A stretch of 64,000 nt of DNA, from NCBI GenBank assembly GCA_026873275.1, contig JANTUC010000008.1:248001-312000 (forward strand), in the 5' to 3' direction. Origin of the DNA: Pseudopithomyces maydicus (taxonomy: Eukaryota > Ascomycota > Dothideomycetes > Pleosporales > Didymosphaeriaceae). The position numbers were made by a program, and so were the translations under genes. This document shows positions 22,454-33,281 of this stretch, one piece after another (the first letter of the stretch is position 1; every line of letters starts with the position of its first letter). Under the pieces are notes generated by a model that did no database searches, was not told the DNA's origin, and saw only the letters and a list, made by a program, of their open reading frames with translations.

Positions 22454-24034
22454 TGTTCTCAACCGAAGAAGGATTGAGATGATATCGGAAGATCCAGAGA
22501 TAGAAAGAGCGTTGTCAGACCCAGCGAGTCTTTGCCTTATTTTGTCAAGAATTACTGGCGTTGAATTTGATGTTGTTGCAGCATCCTAATCGTTTTACGC
22601 ATCCGACTATAAACGCTCCTTTATGCTGGCAAGAGGGGGACTGTTTGGCAACTATTACCCTAAATCAGTTAAACTGCTTATTATACCTTTTTTCCAAATC
22701 ACCATCTGGTTGTTGCATAATCTGGACAGGTAAATGAAGATAATAATAGGATAGACGGACTATTGACACTCGAAGCATGAATGGAAACGCTCTGAGGCAT
22801 TTCTAAGTGGGTATCTGAGAGCAACTAGCCGACTATGTGGCACTGGTTGGGCGCCGAAATACGGCCAAGAGGTACCGGTGATACGAAAGACGATCTAAAC
22901 GATGCTAAACGACAGCCGCATCGAACCCTTATCAGATTCGGGCTCGGCTTAAGGTAAGCATAGTCGGGTAGGACACAAGAAGGGTCCGAATGGTGCATTA
23001 TGCAACGACAGATAAGCAAGCCATCAGGAAACGCTTGAAGGTTGCAATGGCACATTCAAGATGGTGGCCAAGGAACTCGGCTCCAGTGATGATGTAGATT
23101 CTGTGCTTGTTCTTGATTCTCAACCCTGTTCGATATGGGTAATCGGCAAGCGTATTCACATTGTCGTATCCAGGAAGGATCCGAGCGGTGATGAAAACTT
23201 GCTGGACACGCTTCCGCCTGAGCTCGGACTTTCCGCTGTGAATAGTGACGACGACACGGGAATTTCATCGAAAGAAATGGAACCCGAAATGGTCTAACAA
23301 GGCAGCTTGGGCTGTGAACAAGCTTCCCGTCCATGTGCTGTGCGACAAAGACGTGCCAACCCTCGTGGTGAGGCAGTCTTAGAGACAAGAAACTTGGCAC
23401 CGGTGAATGTGAGAACGCCTGACAAATGAAAAGCACCTGTGGCACAGTAGCCGGAGCAAGCCGCCCTGCGCCGAGCCAGGCAAGTGACGTTTGGTGCCGT
23501 GTTCCGATTTGGACGGTCTTGGACTGTGGAGGTCCAGAACTATAGGCGGAGCCACTAGAAGCGAAGACGCACTAGCGCGTGCCAAGTCAAGATTCCGCCC
23601 TCGCCAAGTTTCCCGCGCCGTTGCCACCCTTGCCTCAGGTCACCCCTCCAGCTCGCATCGAGACCCCGCCGCGTCATCGCTCACTCGAAAATGCATCAAC
23701 TGAAGGCTCTTAGAGCCATGGGAATGCATTACAATGTCTCTCGGTCCTGCCATTGGCTGTGGAACGGAAGTTCGGCGCCATGGCCTTCACCATGAGACCC
23801 TGGTTCCGCCCGTACGCTAGCCTTGTCGTCAGAAACCAGTTTCTACCTCCCCGGACCACTCCCAGACTTCAAAGATAGCGTACACCATTGCCAAGATGTG
23901 GGTACATACTCGTTCTTGGCTGCGGTCATCCAACATCCCGACCCTTCTCCAGCGTGTGTTTAAATGGCTTCGAATCCCCCGCACCTGCTTGTCTTCTCTA
24001 GAACATCTTAGTATTCTCATTCCCACCATTCGCT
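22454..24034. other. Intergenic region, ENA promoter
   Basis: This 1.6-kb stretch has no supported gene. Overlapping open frames on both strands at 23056-23445 lack recognisable domains. The 3' half carries a cluster of GCCARG sites, described separately. Confidence 0.5.
23393..23895. promoter_or_regulatory. Cluster of PacC-type GCCARG sites before the ENA ATPase
   Basis: Five matches to GCCARG lie within 650 bases of the start: 23393-23398 (as CTTGGC), 23475-23480, 23581-23586, 23603-23608 and 23890-23895. About 0.6 would be expected by chance. PacC activates alkaline-expressed genes in ascomycetes, ENA-type ATPases among them. The sites are seen; the function is inferred. Confidence 0.5.
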
Positions 24035-27000
24035 ATGGGAAAGAAGACTCAGACCCTCGAAGGCCATGTATCCGGTCAGGCCAACACACCACTTACTCGC
24101 CCCGCACATGCTCTTCCCCACTCCACGGTCACTGAGGAGATTGGGTGCAACCCAGAGAACGGTCTGACATCGTCCGAAGCCACCAAACGCCACGAGCAAT
24201 ACGGAAACAACGACCTTGGGGAAGATGGCGGGGTGCAACCGGCTAAGATTTTGCTCCGGCAAGTCACCAATGCCATGACTTTGGTACGTACCACACTTCC
24301 AATCATTTTTTCATGCCTACTGACACGGCCCTAGATTCTTATCATGGCTATGGGCGTCAGCTTCGGTATTCGTTCGTGGATTGAGGGCGGCGTAGTAACC
24401 GCCATCATTCTGCTGAACATCATCGTTGGATTTGTCCAGGAATTCAACGCTGAAAAGACCATGGATTCGCTACGATCACTCAGTTCTCCCACAGCGACAG
24501 CTGTCCGCGATGGCAAGACGGTCACTGTGCCGACTATCGAAGTCGTGCCCGGTGACATGGTCGAAATGAAGACAGGTGACACTGTCCCAGCCGACGTTCG
24601 ACTCATTGAGGCCGTGAACTTCGAGACCGACGAAGCACTCCTTACTGGCGAGAGTTTGCCTGTGTCCAAAGACGCCGAGGCTACTTTCGATGATGACACT
24701 GGCCCTGGTGACCGCTTGAACGTTGCTTTCAGCTCTTCTACAGTCACTAAGGGTCGCGCCCGCGGTATCGTTTTCGCAACAGGAATGTACACCGAGATTG
24801 GCAGCATTGCTATGTCGCTCCGTGACAAGGGCTCTCGGCGACGACCTGTCAAGCGCAAGGAAGACGGCTCTGCTGGACCTCACCGACACGTGCAAGCTTG
24901 GGGTTTGACCGTTGGTGATGCTGTGGGACATTTCCTCGGTGTCAACGTTGGTACTCCTCTTCAGAGAAAGCTTTCCCGTCTTGCACTACTTCTATTCGGC
25001 ATCGCCGTCGTCTGTGCAATCATCGTTCTCGCGGCCAATGAATTCGTCAACGACCAGGAAGTCATCATCTACGCTGTGGCAACAGGCCTCAGTATGATTC
25101 CAGCTTCGCTTATTGTAGTCCTGACCATCACGATGGCGGCAGGCACAAAACGAATGGTAGAAAGACACGTTATCGTTCGTAACCTGAAGTCCCTTGAGGC
25201 TTTGGGCGGAGTAACAGATATCTGCTCTGACAAGACTGGTACCCTCACTCAGGGTAAGATGGTTGCAAAGAAGGCATGGATCCCAGCCAAAGGAACCTAC
25301 TCCGTTGGTACAACCGACTCGCCCCACGACCCTACTGTTGGCTCGCTCAGCTTTGTGCCGAAGCCTCCCAGTCAGGTTGACATGGAGAAGGAGGAAGAGC
25401 CATCGACTCACGAGCAACTACTGGAAAACAACACCCACCTCCTTGAGTACTTGAAAGTTGCCTCGCTCGCCAATCTTGCCCATGTGCACCCCAACGATGA
25501 AGAAGGTGGATGGAATGCTCGAGGTGATCCAACCGAAATTGCTATCCAGGTCTTCGCTTCTCGATTCAAGTGGAACAGACTTGACTACACCACGGGAGAG
25601 CGTCCAGCATGGAAGCAACTAGCAGAATTCCCCTTCGATTCGGACGTCAAGAAAATGTCGGTCATCTTCGAAGAAACAGAAACTTCCAACAAGCACGTTT
25701 TCACAAAGGGTGCCGTCGAGAGAGTAGGTTATTCTATACCCAAGATGATTGACGTTTGCTAACGATTGCACTTCCAGGTTATCTACTCCTGCACGTCTCT
25801 CTTTAACGGCGAAGACGGTCCGACTGAAATGACAGACGCTATTCGCGAAGACATTCTTAAAAACATGGAGGCACTGGCTGCGCAAGGTCTTCGTGTTCTT
25901 GCACTCGCTAGCAAGCCATGGGAGGGAACTATTGAAAAGGGAGAGGAGGTTGACCGTAGCCAGATCGAGGAGGGGCTCACCTTCCGAGGTCTGGTCGGTC
26001 TTTACGATCCCCCTCGACCCGAGACTGCCGACTCTGTGCGACAATGTCAGAGAGCTGGTATACAAGTACACATGCTTACTGGTGACCATCCCGGCACTGC
26101 ACGCGCGATTGCTGAGGAAGTCGGTATTCTACCTTCAAACATTGCCACTTTGGCTAAGGACGTTCTCGACGCCATGGTTATGACTGCATCCCAATTCGAC
26201 AAACTCTCCGAAGACGAAATTGATGCGCTTCCACTTTTGCCTTTGGTCATTGCTCGCTGCGCACCCAACACCAAAGTACGCATGATCGATGCTCTACACC
26301 GTAGGAAGGCGTTCGCCGCAATGGTACGTTACTTATCACTACTCACAATCATCTCAAAGCTAACTGAAATAGACTGGTGACGGTGTTAACGACTCTCCAT
26401 CGCTCAAGCGCGCCGATGTCGGTATTGGCATGGGTACCGGTTCCGATGTAGCCAAAGACGCATCCGACATTGTTTTGACCGACGACAACTTCGCTTCCAT
26501 CCTGAACGCTATCGAAGAGGGTCGCCGCATGTTCGACAACATCCAAAAGTTTATCCTCCATTTGCTCGCGCAGAATATTGCCCAGGCATGCACTCTGCTT
26601 ATCGGTTTGGTCTTCAAGGATGAGACTAGCTTGTCTGTCTTCCCTCTTTCGCCTGTCGAAGTCATGTGGATCATCATGGTCACATCCTCTCTTCCTGATA
26701 TGGGTCTTGGGTTCGAGATCGCGTCCCCAGACATTCTTTCACGACCCCCTCAGAGTGTAAGTCTATTCCTAATACATGAAATAATCAGTGCTAATTCAAT
26801 ATAGCTCAAGCGAGGTGTATTCACAATCGAAGTTTTGCTCGACATGCTGGTCTACGGTCTTTGGATCGCCGCCCTTTGCATTGCTTCATTCACACTCGTG
26901 CTCCACGGATGGGGTGACGGAGACCTTGGCCTGAACTGCAACGATAGCTACAGCCCCCGCTGTGATACTGTGTTCCGCGCACGCGCTACTTGCTTCGCGT

Positions 27001-27419
27001 GTCTCACCTGGTTCTCGCTCTTCCTTGCTTGGCAGATGGTTGACATGCGGCGGTCGTTCTTCGCCATGCAGCCCGGCTCCAAGAAATACTTCACACAATG
27101 GTTCATCGATGTGTGGCGCAACAAGTTCCTTTTCTGGTCTATCATGGCAGGCTTCATCACGATCTTCCCCGTGCTCTACATCCCCGTCATCAACGACACT
27201 GTCTTCAAGCACAAGGGCATCAGCTGGGAGTGGGGCATCGTCTTCGTCGCTACCATTCTGTTCTTCCTCGGTATCGAGATCTGGAAGTTCGCAAAGAGGC
27301 AGTACTTTAAGAGGCAGGACCACAAGAAGGGCCTCAGGAGGGGTAGCGTTGACTTGGAGAAGAGGACGTTCGAGCGATACCTCAGCACGGCCATCAGCAC
27401 CGACGACGAGAAGATGTAA
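24035..27419 (+). CDS. ENA1: ENA-type Na+/Li+ P-type ATPase (IID)
   Basis: This plasma-membrane pump exports Na+ or Li+ (some members K+) using ATP and supports growth at high salt or alkaline pH. Five exons are in phase: 24035-24283, 24335-25723, 25778-26323, 26373-26756 and 26805-27419, giving 1060 residues with no missing base. N-terminal cation-ATPase domain: NPENGLTSSEATKRHEQYGNN. Further motifs are the actuator loop TGES (LLTGESLPVS), the phosphorylation motif CSDKTGTLTQGKM with Asp about 382, the KGA nucleotide-binding motif (FTKGAVERV), TGDHPGTA, and hinge TGDGVNDSP at the start of exon 4. The TM4 stretch (MIPASLIVVLTITMA) and the loop IAQACTLLIGLVFKDE fit the fungal ENA group. It could be any ENA paralogue; the symbol is by family. 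Confidence 0.95.
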
Positions 27420-28271
27420 TGCGCCCACGACGACGAAAATTTCAGGATCTCTTTTGGCGTTGAGGACTTTGTCTTCCAGCTCGATATCACTCTTGCATTC
27501 CAGATAGTCCTTCCTATACCTCAGTTACCTAGGTACATATAACCAATTCACACTATGAACAAACACCCTTCCTCCACACCCACACCCGCACACACCCCGC
27601 CTCGTCCCCCCATCCCCCAGGTGACGCACCCCTCACATCATCCACCCAGCTCCTCACAAACCAGGCAACCAGTCGTGCGCCGCTTTCCCGAGCACGCGCT
27701 CCCACCGGATACTTCGGCACACCCGCCAAGCAACTCCGCTCCGCCATCTTGGCCCCAAGCCACACAAGCCCCGCGCCTCCTTGGCGTGGGTCCACCGTGC
27801 AGTGCATGACCTCAGCCCAGTCGCACTCGGGGGCTTGGTCGCGCAAGTGGCTGGGCGAAACCCGCATGATGGAGACAGCATCGATCCGTGCGGTGTCACG
27901 CCATTGCGGGCTGGACGGTCATGTGCAACGCTGCGTTTGAAGCGTGCGGTCGATGTTGGGTGGTGGGAATCAAATTCGGGAGGTGTGAGTGGTAGGGGGG
28001 TTTAGTGGCGCGGGGGAGGAAAGTTGGTACGGATGTCAAATATGGGGGTGACGGTTGGCTGGAGGGGAGAGGTTGAGGTGGGTGAGGGCGTGTTGAGGGG
28101 AAGGTGAGGTGGGTGGTGTTTATAAGGTTGGAAGGTATTTTTACGACATTTTCTCATTTACTGCTAAAAGGAAGGTAAAAAGATTTGATCGGGGGAAGAA
28201 ATCGAAGGTACGGTGTCAGTAGCGACATTAAGAAGCGGAGAGGTACTTAAAATCACAATATAGATCAAGAC
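27420..28271. other. Region downstream of the ENA gene
   Basis: The first part is the ENA 3' region. A possible minus-strand exon occupies about 27553-27906 and is listed separately. The remainder is G-rich on the + strand with nothing recognised. Confidence 0.4.
27553..27906 (-). CDS. Possible exon of an unrecognised protein
   Basis: On the minus strand a continuous frame gives WRDTARIDAVSIMRVSPSH, then APECDWAEVMHCTVDP and GAGLVWLGAKMAER. The residue make-up looks like a folded soluble protein rather than random translation. No ATG precedes the first part in this frame, so an upstream exon would be needed. No family was recognised and the overlapping + strand frames are low-complexity. Treat it as a tentative fragment. 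Confidence 0.25.
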   Translation of the reverse strand, partial: QWRDTARIDAVSIMRVSPSHLRDQAPECDWAEVMHCTVDPRQGGAGLVWLGAKMAERSCLAGVPKYPVGARARESGARLVAWFVRSWVDDVRGASPGGWGDEAGCVRVWVWRKGVCS

Positions 28272-28696
28272 ATGGCCATCGTAACGCAAGTCCCGTCCGT
28301 CTGCTACGGCCACTGCAGGCGCTCGATACGTCAGCGGAAAGGAGCGCATCCTGATGCTCGGATTGTCATAGCTCTCGCCATCGTATTTGGACTTCTACTG
28401 ATCATGCTGTGAGTGTCCATCAATCTTGGTACACGCCAGTGTTCTAATACCAGCTGGGCAGTGCCATCTATATCATCGTTCAATGGCGCCGCATCAGTGG
28501 AGCCAGGAAGAAAGCTCTGCCGAGTAAGCACAAGGCGGAAAATCCAAGAAGCAGCATGGACATGGATCCGGAGTTTGGCCAGGAGAACAGCGAATTCGAG
28601 GGTGGTGGCGAGAACAGGGGGCCATTTCACACAATCGACCTGGAAAAATCAGAGAAGATACCTTTGCGCCAGAATACGGATCATTGCGGTTGGTAG
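28272..28696 (+). CDS. Small one-pass membrane protein, hypothetical
   Basis: Two exons (28272-28408 and 28462-28696) give 123 residues. The 53-base intron has a GTGAGT donor, a CTAATAC branch site and a GGGCAG acceptor. The short N-terminal part is Cys/His/Arg-rich (YGHCRRSIRQRKG). It is followed by one long hydrophobic segment (about 32-52, IVIALAIVFGLLLIML and AIYIIV) that spans the splice junction. A basic stretch (QWRRISGARKKALPSKHK) then suggests the C-terminus faces the cytosol, and the tail is acidic to polar. I do not recognise the family. The fit of splice signals to a continuous membrane helix is the main evidence. Confidence 0.5.
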
Positions 28697-30106
28697 TGGT
28701 GCAGGCAGCGAGCCCCATATTTGTTGACGATGGTGAGTTGTAGCTGTTCCTGAGCTCTGTTTTGTTTTCAACGCGGTACCTAACAATTGTACAGAGTAAC
28801 CGCTTCGACATAAAAAGCGAGGGATGATCATGAGCGATTTAAAATGACTTCATGAGCGATCACATGCCTTTGGAGCATTTGTAGTTGAAAAGTTTTTCTA
28901 CATTTGATTTTAACAACATCAAAAATACCACTAAACCAGCAATGATTTTTCTACACTCTCACGCATTGTTGGGAGTTCTTTAATACATTACTACAGGGTG
29001 TCATTGAGTATGTCTGCGGTAGGCGTTGGTCCTGAAGAGGCCGTGCTGTTTTGTCTACCGCATTTACTCTGTGGATGCTCTAGGAAGCGCATACCTTTTT
29101 CTTCTAATGAAATGAGCCATTTCCGGGCATTGATTGGATTCACTGAAATAAGAGTATCACTAGTGATTCATGGGTTCACATTGTCTACATGGACTTCCTC
29201 TACACAAGGTAGGCACACGGCTTTGTCCAACTGATTATCAATTTGAATAATATTAGAGAGTTATACGCTATCAAAAATAGCCCAAGTTGTATGTTTGCCT
29301 TTGACCATAGCTCCATCTACCAACTTCGAGAAGCTTATAGCAGACGCTGTACGATTGGTGTACGCATAGACTATCGAAAGCTCTGTGAATCACTTCAGTA
29401 GACACAACGCATGACAAAATAACACCAACACTTATAGAAGTAAAAAACACGATCACAACCATCAGTCTATATCATTCCCCCAGGACCTACAGTCGACCAA
29501 GCAAACTCACCATACATCCAAGTATCCAAACCTGCTTCCGCTCCCCAATCAGCCTCCCCTCCACACCCTCCCCCAAGCCACCAAGACTCGCCACGCACCG
29601 CCGCAGAAACCCACCATAACCCATCCTCAACCTTCTAGACTCCTCCCTATGGCTAAAAATTCCCCATCCGAAATATCCCATACCCCAAATGCGAAACCGG
29701 CATCACGGCGCCTGAACGGTCCGCCTCCACCCTGCACATGCACCTGCACCTAGAGCCACCCGACCAGCCAACCAACCCTCAACCTTCGCCACAACAACTC
29801 CACACCACACAGAACACACCCGTAACCTACCTCTCCCCATTTCGATCTCACCAACAAGAATACAAACCCTACAAGCTAGCCCACTCCAATGTCAATCTCC
29901 ACCCTCATCCTTATCCCATCCACTAACATAGCTACATGTAGCTAGCCAGCTCTCTACATATGTATCTAGCCAACCATCTACCTACATACACCCGCAGCCT
30001 CACCCCCGAACACGGCCCGGCCAGGCCCAAGGCCGCTCCGCCAGACAAATCGGATTCCTATATGTCAACATGGCAATCTCCAACCTCGACGGCGTGCACT
30101 GTGCAC

Positions 30107-30130
30107 TGACGCAATCCGATAATTGCGTCA
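30107..30130. promoter_or_regulatory. Perfect 9-base inverted repeat TGACGCAAT-6-ATTGCGTCA
   Basis: The two 9-base arms match perfectly around the spacer CCGATA. TGACGCAAT resembles a bZIP (CRE/C-EBP-like) half-site. It lies about 515 bases before the epoxide hydrolase ATG. Function is inferred. Confidence 0.4.
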
Positions 30131-30328
30131 TCAACCCCAAGCGGGGTCCCTCGCGCCCGCGGTCCGGGCGCTGGTAATTCGCTGGGGGCGCTGCGGCTGC
30201 GCGTCTGCGGGGCGGCGCTCGGATGATGTACCTACCTACTGTGTGTTTAGGTTACTTGGTCTACTGAGGAGAGGGAGGTGAGCGCGCGGGGGAGATGGGG
30301 TGGGGATGTGTGGTGGGTTTTGATATGT

Positions 30329-30605
30329 ATATATATATATATATATATGTATAGTCTATGGTCTACGGACGACCTATGTGTGTATTTGTGTGTGTATGAG
30401 CGTACGTATGTATGGTAGTATCCCAATCCCGTCCCCTCGTTCGAACTGATTGATCTACACACGCTACGATACGCTGCGCTGCGGTGCGCAATCGATGTGC
30501 GTACGTACATGCTGTATCGCATCGTACATTGCATGTACATGTACACATACCTACATACCCACATACATACCCACCTACATACGTACATACGTACATACGT
30601 ACCCG
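30329..30605. repeat. (AT)n and TACA/TACG microsatellites
   Basis: A 20-base AT run occupies 30329-30348. Tetranucleotide runs of TACA and TACG follow at about 30530-30605, only 40 bases from the epoxide hydrolase start codon. Confidence 0.9.
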
Positions 30606-30643
30606 GACCCGTTCTCCCTCCCAGACATACGCAATCGTGAGCT

Positions 30644-32116
30644 ATGAGCGCCATCACCCCGTTCGATCCGAACGTTGAGAAGGACGAGGTCGACAGGTTG
30701 TTCCGGAAGCTGGGGGACACGCGATTACCGCGGATTCCAGTTGTGCCGGATGCGGGTGGGGAGTACGGTATGTTATACGCTCTTTTGTGGTTTTGTTCTG
30801 TATACATGTTTGTATGTATGTTTTTGTGTGTATGTGGTGTAGCAATGCTGCATACATATATACATACATATATGCATATATAAATATATATACACACATA
30901 CAGTGTATGTACAGTGTTATACGTACTCACACGGGAAAAAGGGCCCTCGCTAGAATGGATCACCAAGCTGTACAACTACTGGCTAAACGACTTCTCCTGG
31001 GCGGAGGCGCAGAGGCAGATATCAGAGTGGCACCACTTTACGACGGAAATCGAGGGGCTCAAAGTCCACTTCATACACGAGAGGGCTAGGGTGCGATCCG
31101 AGAAGGCGATACCGCTGCTTCTAGTCCACGGGTGGCCGGGGACATTCTTCGAGTGCGTGGCCTCCGGTGTGATCACCCACTCTGCTTTGTACTAATCGCA
31201 GTGCGTACCTAGGTTCCAGAATGTGATGCACCCACTGCTCGACCCCCCAGACGCCAACCACCCATCCTTCGACCTCGTCGTCCCTTCCTTACCCGGGTTC
31301 TGCTGGTCGCAGGGCCCGCCCAGAGGATGGACGCTCCAAGACACCGCACGTATATACGACGAGCTGATGAAGCGGCTAGGCTACACGTCCTACGTAGCGC
31401 AAGCCGGCGACTGGGGCCACTGGGTCGTGAGGGAGCTCGGCACAGGCAGGTACGCAGCGTGCAAAGCGGTGCACACCAACATGTGCCCGGGGGCGCCGCC
31501 AAAAGACTACAAGATGAACGCGCGAGAGCAGGCCGCCATGGACCGCGCGCAGTGGTGGGTCGGCGAGAAGCTCAAGGAGGGCCACATGGGGTACGCGATT
31601 GAGATGCGGACGCGGCCGCAGACGATTGGCGTCGCGTTCAACGACCACCCCGTGGGCATTATGATGTTCATCGGGGAGAAGTACGAGGAGCTTGCGGATC
31701 CGAATTTGAAGACGGCGACGCTGGAGAACGAGCGGTTTAATCACGATCTCTGCACGACGCTGTCGTTGTACTTTTTACCCCGCCATCCATCATGACGTCG
31801 ATGCTTTGCTACTACAATAACGTGCGACACGAGGTGTACACGGAGTTTAATTCGAGGGAGGAGAACTTGATCAGGGTGCCGTTGGGGGTGAGCACGTTTC
31901 CGTACGATGCTTTTCCTGTGCCCAAGGCGGGTGCGGAGACGACGACGACGAATCTGCAGTTTTTCAGAGGTAAGGTGTTGATGTTAGCATGGAGAGGAAG
32001 GATGCTGACGAGCAGTAGAGTATGACCATGGGGGGCACTTTGCGTGCATGGAATGTCCCAAGGAGATGGTGAACGACATGCGAGAGTTCTTCCCGCGGTT
32101 CTACAAGGCATCGTGA
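30644..32116 (+). CDS. Epoxide hydrolase (EHN family), one frame break
   Basis: This alpha/beta-hydrolase with the N-terminal EHN domain opens epoxides to diols. Motifs: LEWITKLYNYWLNDFSW (EHN), oxyanion HGWPG, PSLPGFCWS, the nucleophile Asp in AQAGDWGHWV, PPSIMTSML, and the catalytic His in DHGGHFACME. Exons: 30644-30767, 30942-31152, 31213-31969 and 32019-32116. Intron 1 (174 bases) is full of TATG/CATA repeats. Exon 3 changes frame at the T run 31772-31776; one extra T restores YFFTPPSIMTSML and gives 396 residues, the family length. Fungal homologues act in detoxification or secondary metabolism; no cluster is seen here. Confidence 0.88.
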
Positions 32117-33281
32117 AGAAGTGGGTCCGTCCACACCACACAGCATAGCGGGGTATACCGAGACAAGTTGGTTGTGTTTCAGGTGGTCTACGTAGCGTAC
32201 ATAGTCGGCTTGGTGTTGAGTAGCTGTTCCAGCAAAGATTTGACTTTCCTCTGTTTGTTTAGTGGTACCTTCATTTTGATAGGAGGTGACGTTGAGTGGG
32301 TACCGCGGAACGGAAGCTTATGTATGCTAACCACACGGTGATACGCGAGGATGAGGTGGACCCGGAGTTTTTTCCGCTAAACTTTATGTAGGTGTTGTTG
32401 TTGAACTGGATAGTATTTGAGAGGAGGCTGTTGGCTGGTGGTGAGGCTGGAGTGAACACCAAAGGCTTTCTGCCATCCAGCTTCAGGTGGCAGATATCTA
32501 CAGATGTTCAATATGACTCGACTGATGCTGTGGCACGGTCGTGCAATGCGGCGTCGAGGCACGAACTGAACTGTCATGCAAGGGGCAGCGCAGGCATCAC
32601 ACACTATTGGAAGCCCCGCATTAGGCACATCGCAGACCCTGCCAAGCGGTGTTGGGTGATCCACCTCCCAGGGGCATCTTGGATGTGTGTGCGTCAGCAC
32701 CAGCCAGAGGGTTTGAGCCTGTGCCATGTTCGTGTGTGGGTGACTGTGCTGGAGGTGGCCAGCATGAGGGTGAGCAAGACCCACCGCCGCTATGATGTTG
32801 CTGTGGCGATCTGCCGCGAGCGCCCTGGAGAGGAAGAGAGAAGACGTCCAGGGTAGCAAGCTGGGAAACGGTACGACGGCAACAAGGCAACGAAAGACGT
32901 CGGATGGTCTAGCCTGATCTCGTGGAAGGGCGTTCGGCTACCACTGCAGCAGCCAATGAAACCGGCGTCGCGACGGTGGCATGGGGAAACGCAGCAGGCC
33001 CCACGATGATGTGCAAGCGCCCCTTTTTCCACAGCCTGTGAAGTATCCGTCCGCGCTGGTCGCTGTTGCTGTTGCTGTCGCATGTACCTGTACCTGGCCC
33101 GTCCAATTGCGCGTGCTGCGACTGCCATGGTGACTCCTCGTTGTTGTGCCTCCAAGCAGCAGTAAGAGTCTACGACGTTCACTCCCACTAGCAACCTGCA
33201 ACTTGCAATCTACAACCTACAACCCACCCGCGACCCCCGTTCCGAAGACCCTCGATGCCCGTTACATGACCCCTCCACACC
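32117..33281. other. Intergenic region
   Basis: No supported gene is present. Overlapping open frames on both strands (32377-32859) have no domain signal. The last part, with CAACCTGCAACTTGCAATC-type repeats at 33190-33230, is probably the leader of the TBC gene. Confidence 0.5.

Larger units (their letters stand above)
28697..30643. other. Gene-free region with microsatellites, epoxide hydrolase promoter
   Basis: The first 750 bases are AT-rich with no gene. From 29.5 to 29.95 kb the sequence is C- and A-rich, low in complexity. An inverted repeat lies at 30107-30130. An (AT)n tract (30329-30348) and TACA/TACG tetranucleotide runs (30530-30605) lead up to the epoxide hydrolase start. Confidence 0.5.

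Noticed and set aside
30247..30975. 242-codon minus-strand frame
   Set aside because: It consists of Tyr/Ile/Val/Cys repeats translated from microsatellites and overlaps the epoxide hydrolase first exon.
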